64,000 bases of DNA from Martelella limonii (GTDB lineage: Bacteria > Pseudomonadota > Alphaproteobacteria > Rhizobiales > Rhizobiaceae), in the NCBI RefSeq assembly GCF_013344475.1, contig NZ_JABUOU010000007.1, forward strand, positions 1 to 64,000, read 5' to 3'. The notes below the pieces were generated by a model. The model searched no databases. It had not been told where the DNA came from and was given only the letters and a program-made list of their open reading frames with translations. A program made the translations under genes and the position numbers. How positions within the stretch are numbered: position 1 is the first letter of the stretch; each line of letters opens with the position of its first letter. This document shows positions 1 to 8,499 of the stretch, in pieces.

Positions 1-907
1 CATCGAGCACCAGTGCCAGCGGCAATTCGCGCTTCGGCAGGGTGTGGAGGTTGTCGGTTTCCGCGGCGCTGCCGCTCGCTTCTGTCTTTTCTCCAAAGCC
101 GTATTCAGATTCAAATTGGGATTCTGGGTTTGAATTCTGTTTGTGGCGCGCAGAATGAGACTCATTGGCGTTCATATTTTCCGAATTGACGTGGAATTCC
201 AATGTGTCGCGCACCTCTTCATGCAGAAGCGAAAGCGCATCGCAGATATCCTCTGCCGTCGTCAGGTCAGGCATCCTCGGAAGCCGGTCGATGATGGCGC
301 GGTAAACCTGGCTCATCTTCGCCCAGTCGCCAGCAACCCCCTCGTCAAGCGCTGCCTCGATCATCTTGACGATGTCGCGGCGCAGAAGCGTCAGCCGCTC
401 GCGCGCGCATTTGAGCGCCTGCCGTTCGGCAGCAATTGTCTCGGCGAGCGCCGCAAACTCTTGCGCCCGCGCGACAAGCGGCGACAGATCAAAACCATAG
501 GCCTGCTCCACCTGCCCTCCCCTGCCCTTTCTGGCAAAGCGCTTGCCGTTCGGGCTGTCGCGGCGGATGATCAGCCCGCAATCGACCAGGACCGCCAGAT
601 GGCGCCTGAGCGTTGCCGGCGAAATGCCGTTGGCGCGCGCGATCAGCTGCTCGTTCGACGGCCAGACGACAAAGCCCGTCTCGGCCGAGAGCTCGTTTTC
701 GGGATAGAAGGTCAAAAGCGCATTCAGGATCGCAAGGCCGCGATCGCTGGCGCCAAGCGCTGCCCGCGCCGCGCGCACATTGTGGAACAGTTTCCACTTG
801 TTCGCCCGCGCGCCTTCCGGTACCGCCCGCGCCGCCTTCTGGGCAGAAAGCATCGCAAGCGTCATCGGCCGCCGCCCGAAGGGCGTCGTCGTCATCGCAT
901 GTTCCAT
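1..907 (-). CDS. repC: Replication initiator RepC (partial, 3' end outside window)
   Basis: This is the replication initiator of a repABC plasmid; RepC binds an origin that in this family usually lies inside its own gene. About 302 residues are visible and the C-terminus runs off the left edge. The N-terminus carries the family hallmark TTPFGRRPMTLAML, followed by a winged-helix region (SNEQLIARANGISPATLRRHLAVLVDCGLI). The start at 907 was chosen because GAAAGGTGA lies just upstream and the conserved N-terminal block follows directly. The visible 3' part turns polar and low in complexity (SENMNANESHSARHKQNSN), the usual linker between the RepC domains. It is the third gene of repA-repB-repC, separated from repB by about 200 bases expected to hold the antisense control RNA. 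Confidence 0.93.
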   Translation of the reverse strand, partial: MEHAMTTTPFGRRPMTLAMLSAQKAARAVPEGARANKWKLFHNVRAARAALGASDRGLAILNALLTFYPENELSAETGFVVWPSNEQLIARANGISPATLRRHLAVLVDCGLIIRRDSPNGKRFARKGRGGQVEQAYGFDLSPLVARAQEFAALAETIAAERQALKCARERLTLLRRDIVKMIEAALDEGVAGDWAKMSQVYRAIIDRLPRMPDLTTAEDICDALSLLHEEVRDTLEFHVNSENMNANESHSARHKQNSNPESQFESEYGFGEKTEASGSAAETDNLHTLPKRELPLALVLD

Positions 908-959
908 GGGTTCACCTTTCAAAAAGGCAAAAGAATCCACCCCTCCCCCACACCAAATG

Positions 960-1065
960 CGAGGAAGCCTCTTGACGGATACGAACGGAAATGCGAATCA
1001 GTAGGTGCTAAGAACTTATCGGCTTCCGGACGCTTGTCGTTTGGGGGCCTTTTCTTTTGTCTGTT
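960..1065 (+). ncRNA. Probable ctRNA / incompatibility region between repB and repC
   Basis: In repABC plasmids a small antisense RNA is encoded between repB and repC on the opposite strand and limits RepC synthesis. Here the repB-repC gap is 198 bases. The plus strand carries a -35-like TTGACG at 972-977 with a weak -10 candidate near 995-1000, followed by a purine/pyrimidine-biased stretch ending in GGGGGCC and a T-rich tract around 1041-1060. I cannot fold the RNA here and its exact ends are guesses; the assignment rests mainly on position. Confidence 0.5.
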
Positions 1066-1105
1066 TCTCTCCTTTTGCTGCCTCGGTTTTCAGGTCGTTC
1101 CGATC

Positions 1106-2110
1106 TCAATTCTTGCGATCGGAGCCGGCCCTTGATGAAAAATACTCCGCAGCCAGATCATCCATCCGGTCGGTAAGCCAGGCGGCGAAATCCCGCTCTG
1201 CTCCCGCAATCGAAATGGTCGTCCCGGATGCGGATGTGGAAATACGGCCGAGCGCGCGGCCATTGCTGACGAGCTCGCGCACAGAAGCCTCCGCCCGCGT
1301 TTCTTCTCCGCCGCGCGCGATACGCGCTGCAAAATCGATACGCCTCGATGGATCCGCTGCCTTGAAAGCCGGACTTTCGAGACCGCCACGGATCCGCGCC
1401 ACGGTTTCATCCCCACCCTTGAGGCAGAGATCGGCAAGCGTCATCCACTTCGGCCGACCGACGCCCTTGGCGCGCCCGATGGCAAAGATGATATCGTGCG
1501 GGATGGCATTCGCCACCTTCAGCATCAGCGAGATCGGCGTCTTGGACAGCCCAAGCACGGGCTCGATGGCAACGCTGGAGAAGCCGGCTTGCCTGAGCTG
1601 TGCGGCCCACAAGGCCTGCTCGATCCATGTCAGGTTCTCGCGCACGCCATTTTCGAGAGACTGCTCGACAAGCAGCTCCCGGTCGTCGAGCGGTCGCACG
1701 AAGGCACGGATCGTGACCTCGGCCGGCGTCTTGCTTTCTGCGGCAAGAAGGCGGACAGCGGCAAGCCTGCGATGGCCATAGGCCAGCTGATAGCGGCCCT
1801 CGGCCTTCGGATGGGGCCGCACCAGGACCGGCATCTTCTGCCCTTCGGCCCGGATCGATGCGGCAAGGTTTTCGATTTCCTCGGTGGTTTCGCCGTCACC
1901 GGCAAAGCGATCCTGGTAGGGCGAGGCATCGATTTTTGACGGATCGAGCACGATACTGCTTGATTCCGACAGTGAATTCAGTGCCTTGCCGACATTGTTG
2001 ACCACGGATGAACCACGCCTCGCGCGCGAAAGCGGCGAGACCGGCGGCTGCTCGGACGGTTTCTCGTCGGCGCTCGCCTCTGCCATCATCTTCAGAATGT
2101 TCTTTTTCAT
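1106..2110 (-). CDS. repB: Partition protein RepB (ParB family)
   Basis: RepB is the ParB-like centromere-binding protein of the repABC cassette; it binds parS and works with the RepA ATPase to segregate the plasmid. The 334-residue product has the ParB nuclease-like core (RPHPKAEGRYQLAYGHRRLAAVRLL, near residues 100-125), the arginine-rich/NGVRENLTWIEQA box, and a helix-turn-helix region around LGLSKTPISLMLKVANAIP. The start at 2110 is preferred over a GTG 15 bases upstream because its ATG overlaps the repA stop as ATGA and GGGAGGG precedes it. The length fits the family (about 320-350 residues). The probable DNA targets are the palindromes at 3807 and 3965. Confidence 0.93.
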   Translation of the reverse strand: MKKNILKMMAEASADEKPSEQPPVSPLSRARRGSSVVNNVGKALNSLSESSSIVLDPSKIDASPYQDRFAGDGETTEEIENLAASIRAEGQKMPVLVRPHPKAEGRYQLAYGHRRLAAVRLLAAESKTPAEVTIRAFVRPLDDRELLVEQSLENGVRENLTWIEQALWAAQLRQAGFSSVAIEPVLGLSKTPISLMLKVANAIPHDIIFAIGRAKGVGRPKWMTLADLCLKGGDETVARIRGGLESPAFKAADPSRRIDFAARIARGGEETRAEASVRELVSNGRALGRISTSASGTTISIAGAERDFAAWLTDRMDDLAAEYFSSRAGSDRKN

Positions 2111-3324
2111 GGCGCCCTCCCCCACACGGTCTGCAGCAGAGCCAGAATTTCACCATTCACATTGTCGGCGCTTTCGATCGCCCGTTTCAGGGTTTCCCGG
2201 CCGACCTCGCCGCTTTCAAGCTCGTAAAGCGACTTCTTGGCAACGCCGGCGCCGGCGATGGCCGTCGATTCGATCGCCTCGTAGACCAGCACGTCATTCT
2301 CGAACAGGCGGCGCATCACGCTTGCCATGTATTTCTGCGGACCGTCATTCGGATTGACCCGGGTCATCAGGAATTTCAGGAAATCATGGTCGAACCGCGC
2401 GCCGAACTGGGCCAGCGTGTCGGCAAGATCCGAAATCATGATGAGAAACTGGTTGCAGGAGGCAACATCAAGCATCGCCGGATGAACGGTGACGATGAGG
2501 CCGGTGGCCGCATAAAGGGCGGCAAGCGTGGAATAGCCGAGCGAGGGCGGCGTATCGAGCACGACGAAATCATACTGATCTTCAACGGATGCGATCGCAT
2601 TCTTCAGCCGCTCGAAGAACAGGCCAAGCGCATCACGTTCGCGCTGGGAGAGGTAGGCTGGCGTATCGAACTCGAAATCCATCAGCTCCAGGTTGCCGGG
2701 AACGAGATCGATGCCGGGGAAATAGCTTTCGCGGATCACCTCGGAAAGCGGCCGGCGCTCATTGTCATAGCGCAGGGCTGCATAAACGGTTTCGTTCTCG
2801 CCGACATCGAATTCCGGCTGCAAGCCGAAGATCGACGTCATCGAGGCCTGGGGATCAAGATCGATGCAGAGCACGCGATAGCCCTGAAGTGCCAGATAAT
2901 GCGACAGATGGATCGACGTGGTGGTCTTGGAACTGCCGCCCTTGAAATTCGCGGTGGCAACGACCTGCAGCTTCTCCCCTGCCCGACGCCGCGGCCAGAG
3001 ACGGATCGCGTCGTCCGGGCGCCGGTCGGCCAGAAACTGGCGCAGCTCGCCGAGCTGTTCGACCTGATAGATGCGGCGGTTGTTGTCCGCGCGTGTCGGC
3101 TGAGGGCCCTTGCCATCAATCGTCATTGCCCGCAATGTGCTTTCCGGCACATCGAGCAGCTTGACCAGATCGAGCGTCGAAAAGGTGCGCGTGAACTGCT
3201 TGCGCGCCTCCGGCGGATAGATGCGATGGCGCATTGACTGCAGCTCCGCCGACAGCCTTTCGGTGTAATCCTCGATCTTTGCCGCGGTGTCGCCGATCGG
3301 GCTATATGCGGCTGTTTCGTTCAT
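2107..3324 (-). CDS. repA: Partition ATPase RepA (ParA family)
   Basis: RepA is the ParA-type ATPase that moves plasmid copies and, with RepB, represses repABC transcription. It has 405 residues. An N-terminal helix-turn-helix extension (TRTFSTLDLVKLLDVPESTLRAM) precedes the deviant Walker A motif KGGSSKTTT near residue 130, then CIDLDPQASMTSIFG and VVLDTPPSLGYSTLAAL (Walker B region). This is the usual RepA architecture and length. It is first in the cassette and translationally coupled to repB by a 4-base overlap. About 690 bases of leader containing the two parS-like sites lie upstream. Confidence 0.95.
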   Translation of the reverse strand: MNETAAYSPIGDTAAKIEDYTERLSAELQSMRHRIYPPEARKQFTRTFSTLDLVKLLDVPESTLRAMTIDGKGPQPTRADNNRRIYQVEQLGELRQFLADRRPDDAIRLWPRRRAGEKLQVVATANFKGGSSKTTTSIHLSHYLALQGYRVLCIDLDPQASMTSIFGLQPEFDVGENETVYAALRYDNERRPLSEVIRESYFPGIDLVPGNLELMDFEFDTPAYLSQRERDALGLFFERLKNAIASVEDQYDFVVLDTPPSLGYSTLAALYAATGLIVTVHPAMLDVASCNQFLIMISDLADTLAQFGARFDHDFLKFLMTRVNPNDGPQKYMASVMRRLFENDVLVYEAIESTAIAGAGVAKKSLYELESGEVGRETLKRAIESADNVNGEILALLQTVWGRAP

Positions 3325-3806
3325 CTGACGGTTTCCTGTCCGAAATCACTTCATTTGCGTCAACGCTGCATGACTCGTTCCGATTCTGCAAGGTATTTTT
3401 CGTTAATGAAAGGTTAATGTCAGATGCTCACAGAGATGAAAAGGCCCGTATTTGCAGTATTTCCGCGCGACCGGGTCGCACTTTGTTTCGGCACGAGCCG
3501 CAGCAATGGGCTTCTGCATACTATACTGTCTCACGCTTCTGACGGAGCCGGCACTGCCAGAAGATAGCCTACGATGCGCGTTGGTCCGTGCATACGCCCA
3601 TCGCGGCGCGGGCCTGAAGCGGTCCTACGGCGGGTGTTTCACGTTCAGGCCCCTATCAAGGATACAGGCGGCCGCGCAAGCCGGGCAAAGCAAGTGTGTA
3701 AAAGTAGGCCCCTCGCCCCGCGCGAACGCAATCATGAAAGAGGCGATTGTGCGCCTTGCGGACCGCGACGCCTGCTGAAGCGGATGAAAGCTGCCACGGT
3801 GAAAAA

Positions 3807-3822
3807 GTTTTCAATTGAAAAC
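3807..3822. promoter_or_regulatory. parS-like partition site 1
   Basis: A perfect 16-bp palindrome, GTTTTCAATTGAAAAC, about 480 bases upstream of repA. It fits the GTTNNCNNNNGNNAAC pattern of RepB binding sites in repABC plasmids. It is very A/T-rich at its core compared with its surroundings, and an identical copy lies at 3965. Confidence 0.85.
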
Positions 3823-3964
3823 ACGCCGATTGCCGTTGGGTCACCTTCGCTCGGTGTCGAAAGCCGAACGCTTGAATATTTGTCGCGGGTGACCGCTACC
3901 CATCCGCCTCTACCGACCTCCGCAGTACGTTGCACGCCACCGTCTTTCGCTTTCCTCTGCGGGA

Positions 3965-3980
3965 GTTTTCAATTGAAAAC
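3965..3980. promoter_or_regulatory. parS-like partition site 2
   Basis: A second exact copy of the palindrome GTTTTCAATTGAAAAC, 158 bases from the first. The two sites bracket the outer end of the rep leader, so RepB could spread from here toward repA or bridge the two copies. Confidence 0.85.
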
Positions 3981-4012
3981 TTTTGCGCGTTTTCACACTG
4001 GGCACACGCCGT

Positions 4013-4669
4013 TCAAGCGGGCTTCTTGCCACGCATGCTCGCGGCCCGGAAAAAGGAAAGGGGCCGATGCAGATGTTCATCCACAAGCTGGCGAAGGGCG
4101 TCTCGATCTTCGGCAGCGATCGCTTTGATCATCGCATCATGCTGTGCCGTCTCTGCCTCCCGAAGACCGCTGTCGTTGAAAGCAGCGCGATGGACGGCGT
4201 GACCCGGTCGGGCGTATCGAAGGATGGCATCAACCAGTTGGCGGCTGCCTGCGGCACGATAGAGCGTCTCATGAAACAGCATGTCGAGCCGAAAGGCCGC
4301 CACCGAATCCAGGTCGCGCGACGCCCCCCGATGGCGGCCGGCAATCTGTCTGAGGGTCGCTAGCTTGCCGGCGCTCACTGGGAAGGGGAGCCGAGCGATT
4401 GCCTGCCGCTCGAGACACAAGCGGATCTCGACGATCTCGGAAAGCGCATCCGGCTGCAGGCTGAACACCCGCATGCCCTTGCGGGGCTCGAGATTGGTGA
4501 GGCCGTCACGCTCCAGCGCAGCAAAGGCGCGGCGGACGGCATGCCGGGTTGATGCTGTCTGCGCCATGACATCGTCTTCCACGAGACGAGCACCAGGGAG
4601 CCGATGCCCCGACAATATGTCCGCCTCCAGAACATCATAGACATGCTGCCAGTTTGGCGACCTCGTCAT
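4013..4669 (-). CDS. GntR-family transcriptional regulator (FadR/FCD type)
   Basis: A 218-residue regulator with an N-terminal winged helix (VYDVLEADILSGHRLPGARLVEDDVMAQTASTRHAVRRAFAALERDGL, residues about 9-58) followed by RKGMRVF and an all-helical FCD ligand domain. Metal-binding positions of the FCD domain are suggested by RLDMLFHETLYRAAG and EHDAMIKAI-like segments (here TAQHDAMIKAIAAEDRDALRQLVDEHL). Such proteins usually repress an adjacent catabolic operon in response to a small carboxylate. No obvious target operon adjoins it; the next gene is an AraC regulator. A perfect palindrome 63 bases upstream may be its own operator. Confidence 0.88.
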   Translation of the reverse strand: MTRSPNWQHVYDVLEADILSGHRLPGARLVEDDVMAQTASTRHAVRRAFAALERDGLTNLEPRKGMRVFSLQPDALSEIVEIRLCLERQAIARLPFPVSAGKLATLRQIAGRHRGASRDLDSVAAFRLDMLFHETLYRAAGSRQLVDAILRYARPGHAVHRAAFNDSGLREAETAQHDAMIKAIAAEDRDALRQLVDEHLHRPLSFFRAASMRGKKPA

Positions 4670-5304
4670 TGCATCTCGCCTTTTTGGCTTCGAACCGGAG
4701 TTGGCTGGGTCCGCATAGATCGTTGAACCCGATTATCGATAATATGAAGCTCAAGAAAAAGCAATTTTAATCAATGCCGTGCGTGGGGCGAAGCGTTACC
4801 GGGCAGCGGATTTCGATAGAGAAGGCGACTGCGCCAACTGAAGGGGGAGGGGAGGGGACAATTCGCGGCCTGATGCCCAGCACGTTCAAGCTTGCGCGAT
4901 GCATCCCAAAAGAAACAATGCCTTTCGGCCGAAGCTCTGCAATTGAGCTTGGGGGAGGGGAGGGGCGGACAGGATGGCGATTTCGCGGCATGACGCCTCG
5001 GGATTTCTTCGGACGAGTATAGCTGAAGGCTCATTCCCGGGAGGAGAACCCTGCTTGCCAACATTCCAGGGCAAACCCTCCTTTCGTTCTACCAGCAATT
5101 CCCTCGCGCAATTTCCGCCGGCGCCAAGTCGGCGCTCTCGCCAGCGGCCCGCCAACGAAACCGGCCCCGAGAAGATTGCGAATGGATTTTCCCTCCACTT
5201 TATGCTTAAATCAATTCCAGACGGCCTTGAACGCCTTAGCCTCGATTGCGCAGCATGCGCTTGGCGAACATGGCCTCAATTCGACATCCGAGGGAAAACC
5301 GTCG
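4670..5304. other. Intergenic region between GntR and AraC regulators
   Basis: About 635 bases with no convincing gene. It contains the palindrome at 4732-4743 and two identical G-rich 15-mers (GGGGGAGGGGAGGGG) at 4843-4857 and 4951-4965. The AraC frame stays open upstream to a TTG at 5176, but codon use there is unlike the rest of the gene. No mobile-element remnants are recognisable. Confidence 0.6.
4732..4743. promoter_or_regulatory. Palindrome upstream of gntR, candidate operator
   Basis: ATTATCGATAAT is a perfect 12-bp palindrome 63 bases upstream of the GntR start, within an AT-rich promoter-like stretch. GntR/FCD regulators bind short AT-rich palindromes and often autoregulate; the assignment is positional. 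Confidence 0.45.
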
Positions 5305-6288
5305 ATGATCGATGCGCCTGCAATACCCCTCAAGGATCACGGCCTGGTCGATACCCGCGCCGTCGATGAGGCGCGCGATGCGATCGGACGCATCTTCTGC
5401 CCGCATTTTCTCAGCGTTCAGGACCAGGACGGGGGCGCGTTTCATGCCGTCCATAACGCTGTCGAACAGCCTGGCTATTCCGTTAACTTCGTTTCCTACG
5501 GCGCCAAGGTCGAGATCGATCCAGGCGAGCTTTCCAACTTTTTCCTGCTGCAGCTTCCGACGGCCGGGAAGGCCAATGTCCGCTGCGGCAGCAGGATTGC
5601 GGAAGTAGAGGCGGGGAGGGGCGGCTCGCTGCTCTCCCCCACGCTTGCCTCGCGGATGGTCTGGGGCGAGGGCTGCGAAAAGCTGATCGTGCTGATGCGC
5701 CGCCGCGCCGTGGAGGACTTCTTCGAGAGCATGACCCACCGCGTTACCGCACCCATCGAGTTCGTCCCCGCAGTCGATCTCACCACCCCGATCGGCAAAA
5801 GCATCCTGTCGCATGTCAGGCTGATGTTCGAAGCGGCCGAAGGCGGCGGGGCCGTGCCGGATCCCTACCGGGTGATGCTGCGCGATGGCCTGATATCGCT
5901 GATGCTGACCGGGCTATCGAGCAACCGTTCCGCCTTGCTGCAGGGCCCTGTCGCAGCCGCCGGCCCGCTTTCGGTGCAGAAGGCGGAGGAGTTCATCAAC
6001 GCGCATGCCGCAGACAATATTGCGATGGCCGATGTCGCGGCTGCGGCCGGAACACCCCTGCGCACGCTGCAGGAAGCCTATCGCAAGGCGCTCGGCCACA
6101 CCCTCTCCGAGGGCGTCCAGAAGGCAAGGCTTGCTCTGCTGCGCTCGCTCCTGACAAAGCCGTCATCGTCTCTCACGGTTGCAGATGCCGTGCTGGCATC
6201 GGGTTTCGGCCATCTGGGTCGCGCGGCCTCTGCCTATCGCACCGCCTACGGCGAAACGCCTTCAGAAACGCTCCGCAGGGTGCGTTGA
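5305..6288 (+). CDS. AraC-family transcriptional regulator
   Basis: A 327-residue protein with an AraC-binding-like N-terminal domain and a C-terminal double helix-turn-helix (EEFINAHAADNIAMADVAAAAGTPLRTLQEAYRKALGHTLSEGVQKARLALLR ... VADAVLASGFGHLGRAASAYRTAYGETPSETLRR). The second helix-turn-helix and its ETPSETLRR end are typical. The start at 5305 was chosen because GAGGGA precedes it and it gives the usual family length; in-frame starts at 5176 (TTG) and 5182 (ATG) would add 41-43 residues. No effector can be predicted. It stands alone, with a toxin-antitoxin pair downstream, so its target may be distant. Confidence 0.88.
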   Translation: MIDAPAIPLKDHGLVDTRAVDEARDAIGRIFCPHFLSVQDQDGGAFHAVHNAVEQPGYSVNFVSYGAKVEIDPGELSNFFLLQLPTAGKANVRCGSRIAEVEAGRGGSLLSPTLASRMVWGEGCEKLIVLMRRRAVEDFFESMTHRVTAPIEFVPAVDLTTPIGKSILSHVRLMFEAAEGGGAVPDPYRVMLRDGLISLMLTGLSSNRSALLQGPVAAAGPLSVQKAEEFINAHAADNIAMADVAAAAGTPLRTLQEAYRKALGHTLSEGVQKARLALLRSLLTKPSSSLTVADAVLASGFGHLGRAASAYRTAYGETPSETLRRVR

Positions 6289-6322
6289 GGCTGATAGCCT
6301 TGCCTTTTGGCGGAATAACTCC

Positions 6323-6341
6323 TATATGTCGCCATATGACA
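6323..6341. promoter_or_regulatory. Inverted repeat in the xre-res promoter
   Basis: TATATG-TCGC-CATATG forms an inverted repeat just upstream of the antitoxin start, overlapping an AT-rich promoter-like segment. Xre-type antitoxins repress their own operon, so this is the likely operator. No binding data can be inferred from sequence alone. Confidence 0.45.
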
Positions 6342-6354
6342 GACGGAGCGAGAT

Positions 6355-6768
6355 ATGCCGCACCTTCAGATGATCGAAAAAACCGCCTTTCGTTCAGCCG
6401 CGCCCGAAATCACGGATGCGGAGGGCGAAGCCATGGCGCGGGCGGTGGTCAATCTCTTCTCCCGATGGGGGGTGAGCGATCACGAGGCTTGCATTCTGCT
6501 CGGGGGCCTTTCGGCCCGTACCTTTGCACGCTGGAAGACCGGAGAAATCGGCCGCGTTCCGCGTGACCTGAAGGCCCGGCTTTCGAACCTGATGGGCATC
6601 CACAAGGCGCTGAGGATCATCTTCACCCAGCCACAGCGGGCTTATGACTGGGTGCGCCGACCGAACGAGGCCTTTGGCGGCTCCTCGGCGCTTGCTGTCA
6701 TGCTTGCCGGGGAACTGACCGACATCATGCGCATCAGGCGTTATCTTGACAGTGTTCGGGGCGGCTAG
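6355..6768 (+). CDS. Xre/MbcA/ParS-type antitoxin of a RES module
   Basis: A 137-residue antitoxin with a helical Xre-like N-terminal half (AMARAVVNLFSRWGVSDHEACILLGGLSARTFARWKTGEIGRVPRDLKARLSNLMGIHKALRIIF) and the C-terminal toxin-binding segment (RAYDWVRRPNEAFGGSSALAVMLAGELTDIMRIRRYLDSVRGG) of the DUF2384 family. In this family the C-terminal domain plugs the NAD-binding cleft of the RES toxin. The stop codon at 6768 is two bases before the toxin start, so the pair is co-translated. It probably also represses the operon through the inverted repeat at 6323. Confidence 0.9.
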   Translation: MPHLQMIEKTAFRSAAPEITDAEGEAMARAVVNLFSRWGVSDHEACILLGGLSARTFARWKTGEIGRVPRDLKARLSNLMGIHKALRIIFTQPQRAYDWVRRPNEAFGGSSALAVMLAGELTDIMRIRRYLDSVRGG

Positions 6769-6770
6769 GC

Positions 6771-7475
6771 TTGGCGCATCCAGAAAAACGCAAGGTAAGG
6801 TGGGCGAAGGCCCACCGGATCGTCCGGTCGCGCTTCCCGCCCATCGATCTGTTCGAGGATATCGCCGACCCGGCCGACTGGGATGCGATCCTTTCCGCCG
6901 AGGCGAAGACCAATCCGCGCATCAGCGAAAGCGTCGGCATGCTTGATCTGGTGCCGCCGGCACGGCGGGTCGCGGGCGAGGGCGCCTCGTGGGCCATGGC
7001 GCCCTTCGTGCACACCTCGCCGGATCGCCCGAGCCGTTTCAGCGATGGCACGTTCGGCGTCTACTATGCAGGCGACCGGATCGAGGTCGCACTGTTCGAG
7101 ACCATGCATCACCATGCCGTTTTCATGGCCGCAACCCGCGAGCCGCCCGGCTGGACATCCGATTTCCGCGAGCTTGTCGGAACGCTCGATGCCGATCTTC
7201 ACGATGTCAGCAATGCCGAGCGTTTTGCCGATCTCTACCATCCCGATGACTACGCCGCGCCGCAGGCGCTCGGCGCAGCCCTTCACGCGCAATCGGCAGA
7301 CGGCATTCTCTACCGCAGTGTCCGTTATCCCGAGGGACTTGCCGTTGCGCTGTTCTTTCCGGATGTGGCCGGCATTCCGGTCCAGGGCCAGCATTTTTCC
7401 TATTACTGGGATGGCCAGACGGTAAGCCAGGTCCGGAACCTGAACTCGCGCGACGTCTTTTCGGTTGTGCTTTGA
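6771..7475 (+). CDS. RES-domain toxin (NAD+-degrading)
   Basis: A 234-residue RES-domain protein. RES toxins of Xre-RES type II systems deplete NAD+ in the cell by phosphorolysis or hydrolysis. The characteristic block is visible: FVHTSPDRPSRFSDGTFGVYYAGDRIEVALFE, in which the arginine, tyrosine and glutamate of the RES pocket lie, followed by ILYRSVRYPEGLAVALFFPD with the conserved serine. The first in-frame start is a TTG at 6771, two bases after the antitoxin stop; the next ATG would delete the first 56 residues. A weak start fits low toxin expression. The length is at the upper end for RES toxins. Confidence 0.88.
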   Translation: MAHPEKRKVRWAKAHRIVRSRFPPIDLFEDIADPADWDAILSAEAKTNPRISESVGMLDLVPPARRVAGEGASWAMAPFVHTSPDRPSRFSDGTFGVYYAGDRIEVALFETMHHHAVFMAATREPPGWTSDFRELVGTLDADLHDVSNAERFADLYHPDDYAAPQALGAALHAQSADGILYRSVRYPEGLAVALFFPDVAGIPVQGQHFSYYWDGQTVSQVRNLNSRDVFSVVL

Positions 7476-7490
7476 ACGACGGACGCCTTC

Positions 7491-8384
7491 TCAACGCGCC
7501 GCGTTGATTTCCGCCCAGAGCTTGTCCTGAACAGCCGTGTGCGCGCCTGCAAGCCGCACTGCCGCCACCGCCAGCGTGGTATGCGGCAGCACCTCGCTGA
7601 GATTGAAGATCAGACCCGCACGGATCGCATCCGTGGCAATGCTTTCAGGCACCCAGGCAACCCCGACACCCCTGATTGCAAACTGGAGTGCGGCAAGCGT
7701 CAACGCGGTCTCGACCTTGCGATGCACGAATTCGCCGCTCTTGATCTGCGGCATCACCTCTTCATTGAAGATCCTGCCGAGAAAGGCGTCGCCCGGATAG
7801 GCGATCACCGGCAACTCGCCGCGGGCATAGCTGTCGTTCAAGAGCCCCAGGCCATGGGTGGCAAACACCGGGATGAAGGCCTCGGGGCCAAGATTGACCC
7901 GCTCGAGATAGTCTTCCGTTTCTTCCGCGGCTTCGGCCTGCGACTGGTAATTCAGCAGAAGATCGGCCTGCTTGGTCATCAGCAGCGCCAGGCATTCATC
8001 GCGGTTGGCCGAGCGCAGGCGCACGCTGACATCGAGATTGCTTGAAAACCCCTCGATGATCTTCGGCGCGCGCGAGGTGGTGATGGCGTGCTGGCTGGCG
8101 ATGATGATGCGGTTGCTGGCCTCGCGTCCCTGCCGCCGCAGTTCGTAGAGCAGATCCTTCATGCCGTTGACGAGCCGCTTGATCTCATCCTGCTGCGCGG
8201 AGATCGACGGCTTCAGCCCAACCGGCTTGCGCTCGCGGTCGAACAGTTCCGCGCCGACGAAATCCTCGATCGCGCGGATCCGGCGCGAGAAGGCCGGCTG
8301 GGTGACATTGCGGCGGGTCGCGGCGGCATTGAAGGAACCTGTCTCCACCACCGCCAGAATATCCTCAAGCCATTCCAGACGCAT
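7491..8384 (-). CDS. LysR-family transcriptional regulator, divergent from the sulfonate module
   Basis: A 297-residue LysR protein with N-terminal winged helix ([50 protein letters not shown]) and a two-lobed effector domain. The start at 8384 was chosen because the domain begins there and GAGG sits upstream; the open frame extends 20 codons further into the promoter. It is divergent from the CuyA-like lyase with about 115 bases between them, the classical LysR regulator/target arrangement, so it probably controls the lyase and the genes behind it. A hairpin (TCAACGCG-C-CGCGTTGA, 7491-7507) overlaps its stop, opposite the converging RES toxin gene. Confidence 0.9.
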   Translation of the reverse strand: MRLEWLEDILAVVETGSFNAAATRRNVTQPAFSRRIRAIEDFVGAELFDRERKPVGLKPSISAQQDEIKRLVNGMKDLLYELRRQGREASNRIIIASQHAITTSRAPKIIEGFSSNLDVSVRLRSANRDECLALLMTKQADLLLNYQSQAEAAEETEDYLERVNLGPEAFIPVFATHGLGLLNDSYARGELPVIAYPGDAFLGRIFNEEVMPQIKSGEFVHRKVETALTLAALQFAIRGVGVAWVPESIATDAIRAGLIFNLSEVLPHTTLAVAAVRLAGAHTAVQDKLWAEINAAR

Positions 8385-8464
8385 CGCGAAACCTCTTAAC
8401 ATGCAGTTTGTGCATATTATCCCGCGTAATCGGCATTTGATCAAGCAAAAGAAATGCGCAAGAT

Positions 8465-8487
8465 TTGATAACAGGCAATTTTATCAA
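8465..8487. promoter_or_regulatory. Candidate LysR box upstream of the CuyA-like gene
   Basis: TTGATAA-N9-TTATCAA is a perfect inverted repeat containing the T-N11-A LysR-box pattern, 12 bases upstream of the lyase start. A related half-site palindrome, TTGATCAA, lies at 8437-8444. The paired elements in a divergent LysR promoter suggest the activator binds both; overlap with the ribosome-binding region means the inner site could repress. Confidence 0.55.
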
Positions 8488-8499
8488 GGTTGGTTTTCC

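Larger units (their letters stand above)
3325..4012. other. repABC leader / partition region without a convincing gene
   Basis: This 688-base stretch between repA and the GntR gene shows no open frame with recognisable protein features; the frames present are arginine-rich shadow translations. It is less GC-rich than its flanks, especially 3325-3440 and 3790-3990. It holds two identical parS-type palindromes, and the repA promoter should lie within its first 100-200 bases. No origin-type iteron array is obvious. Confidence 0.7.

Noticed and set aside
3574-4128. A 184-codon frame in the repA leader
   Set aside because: It runs through a parS palindrome and into the GntR gene, lacks a ribosome-binding site and has no domain pattern.
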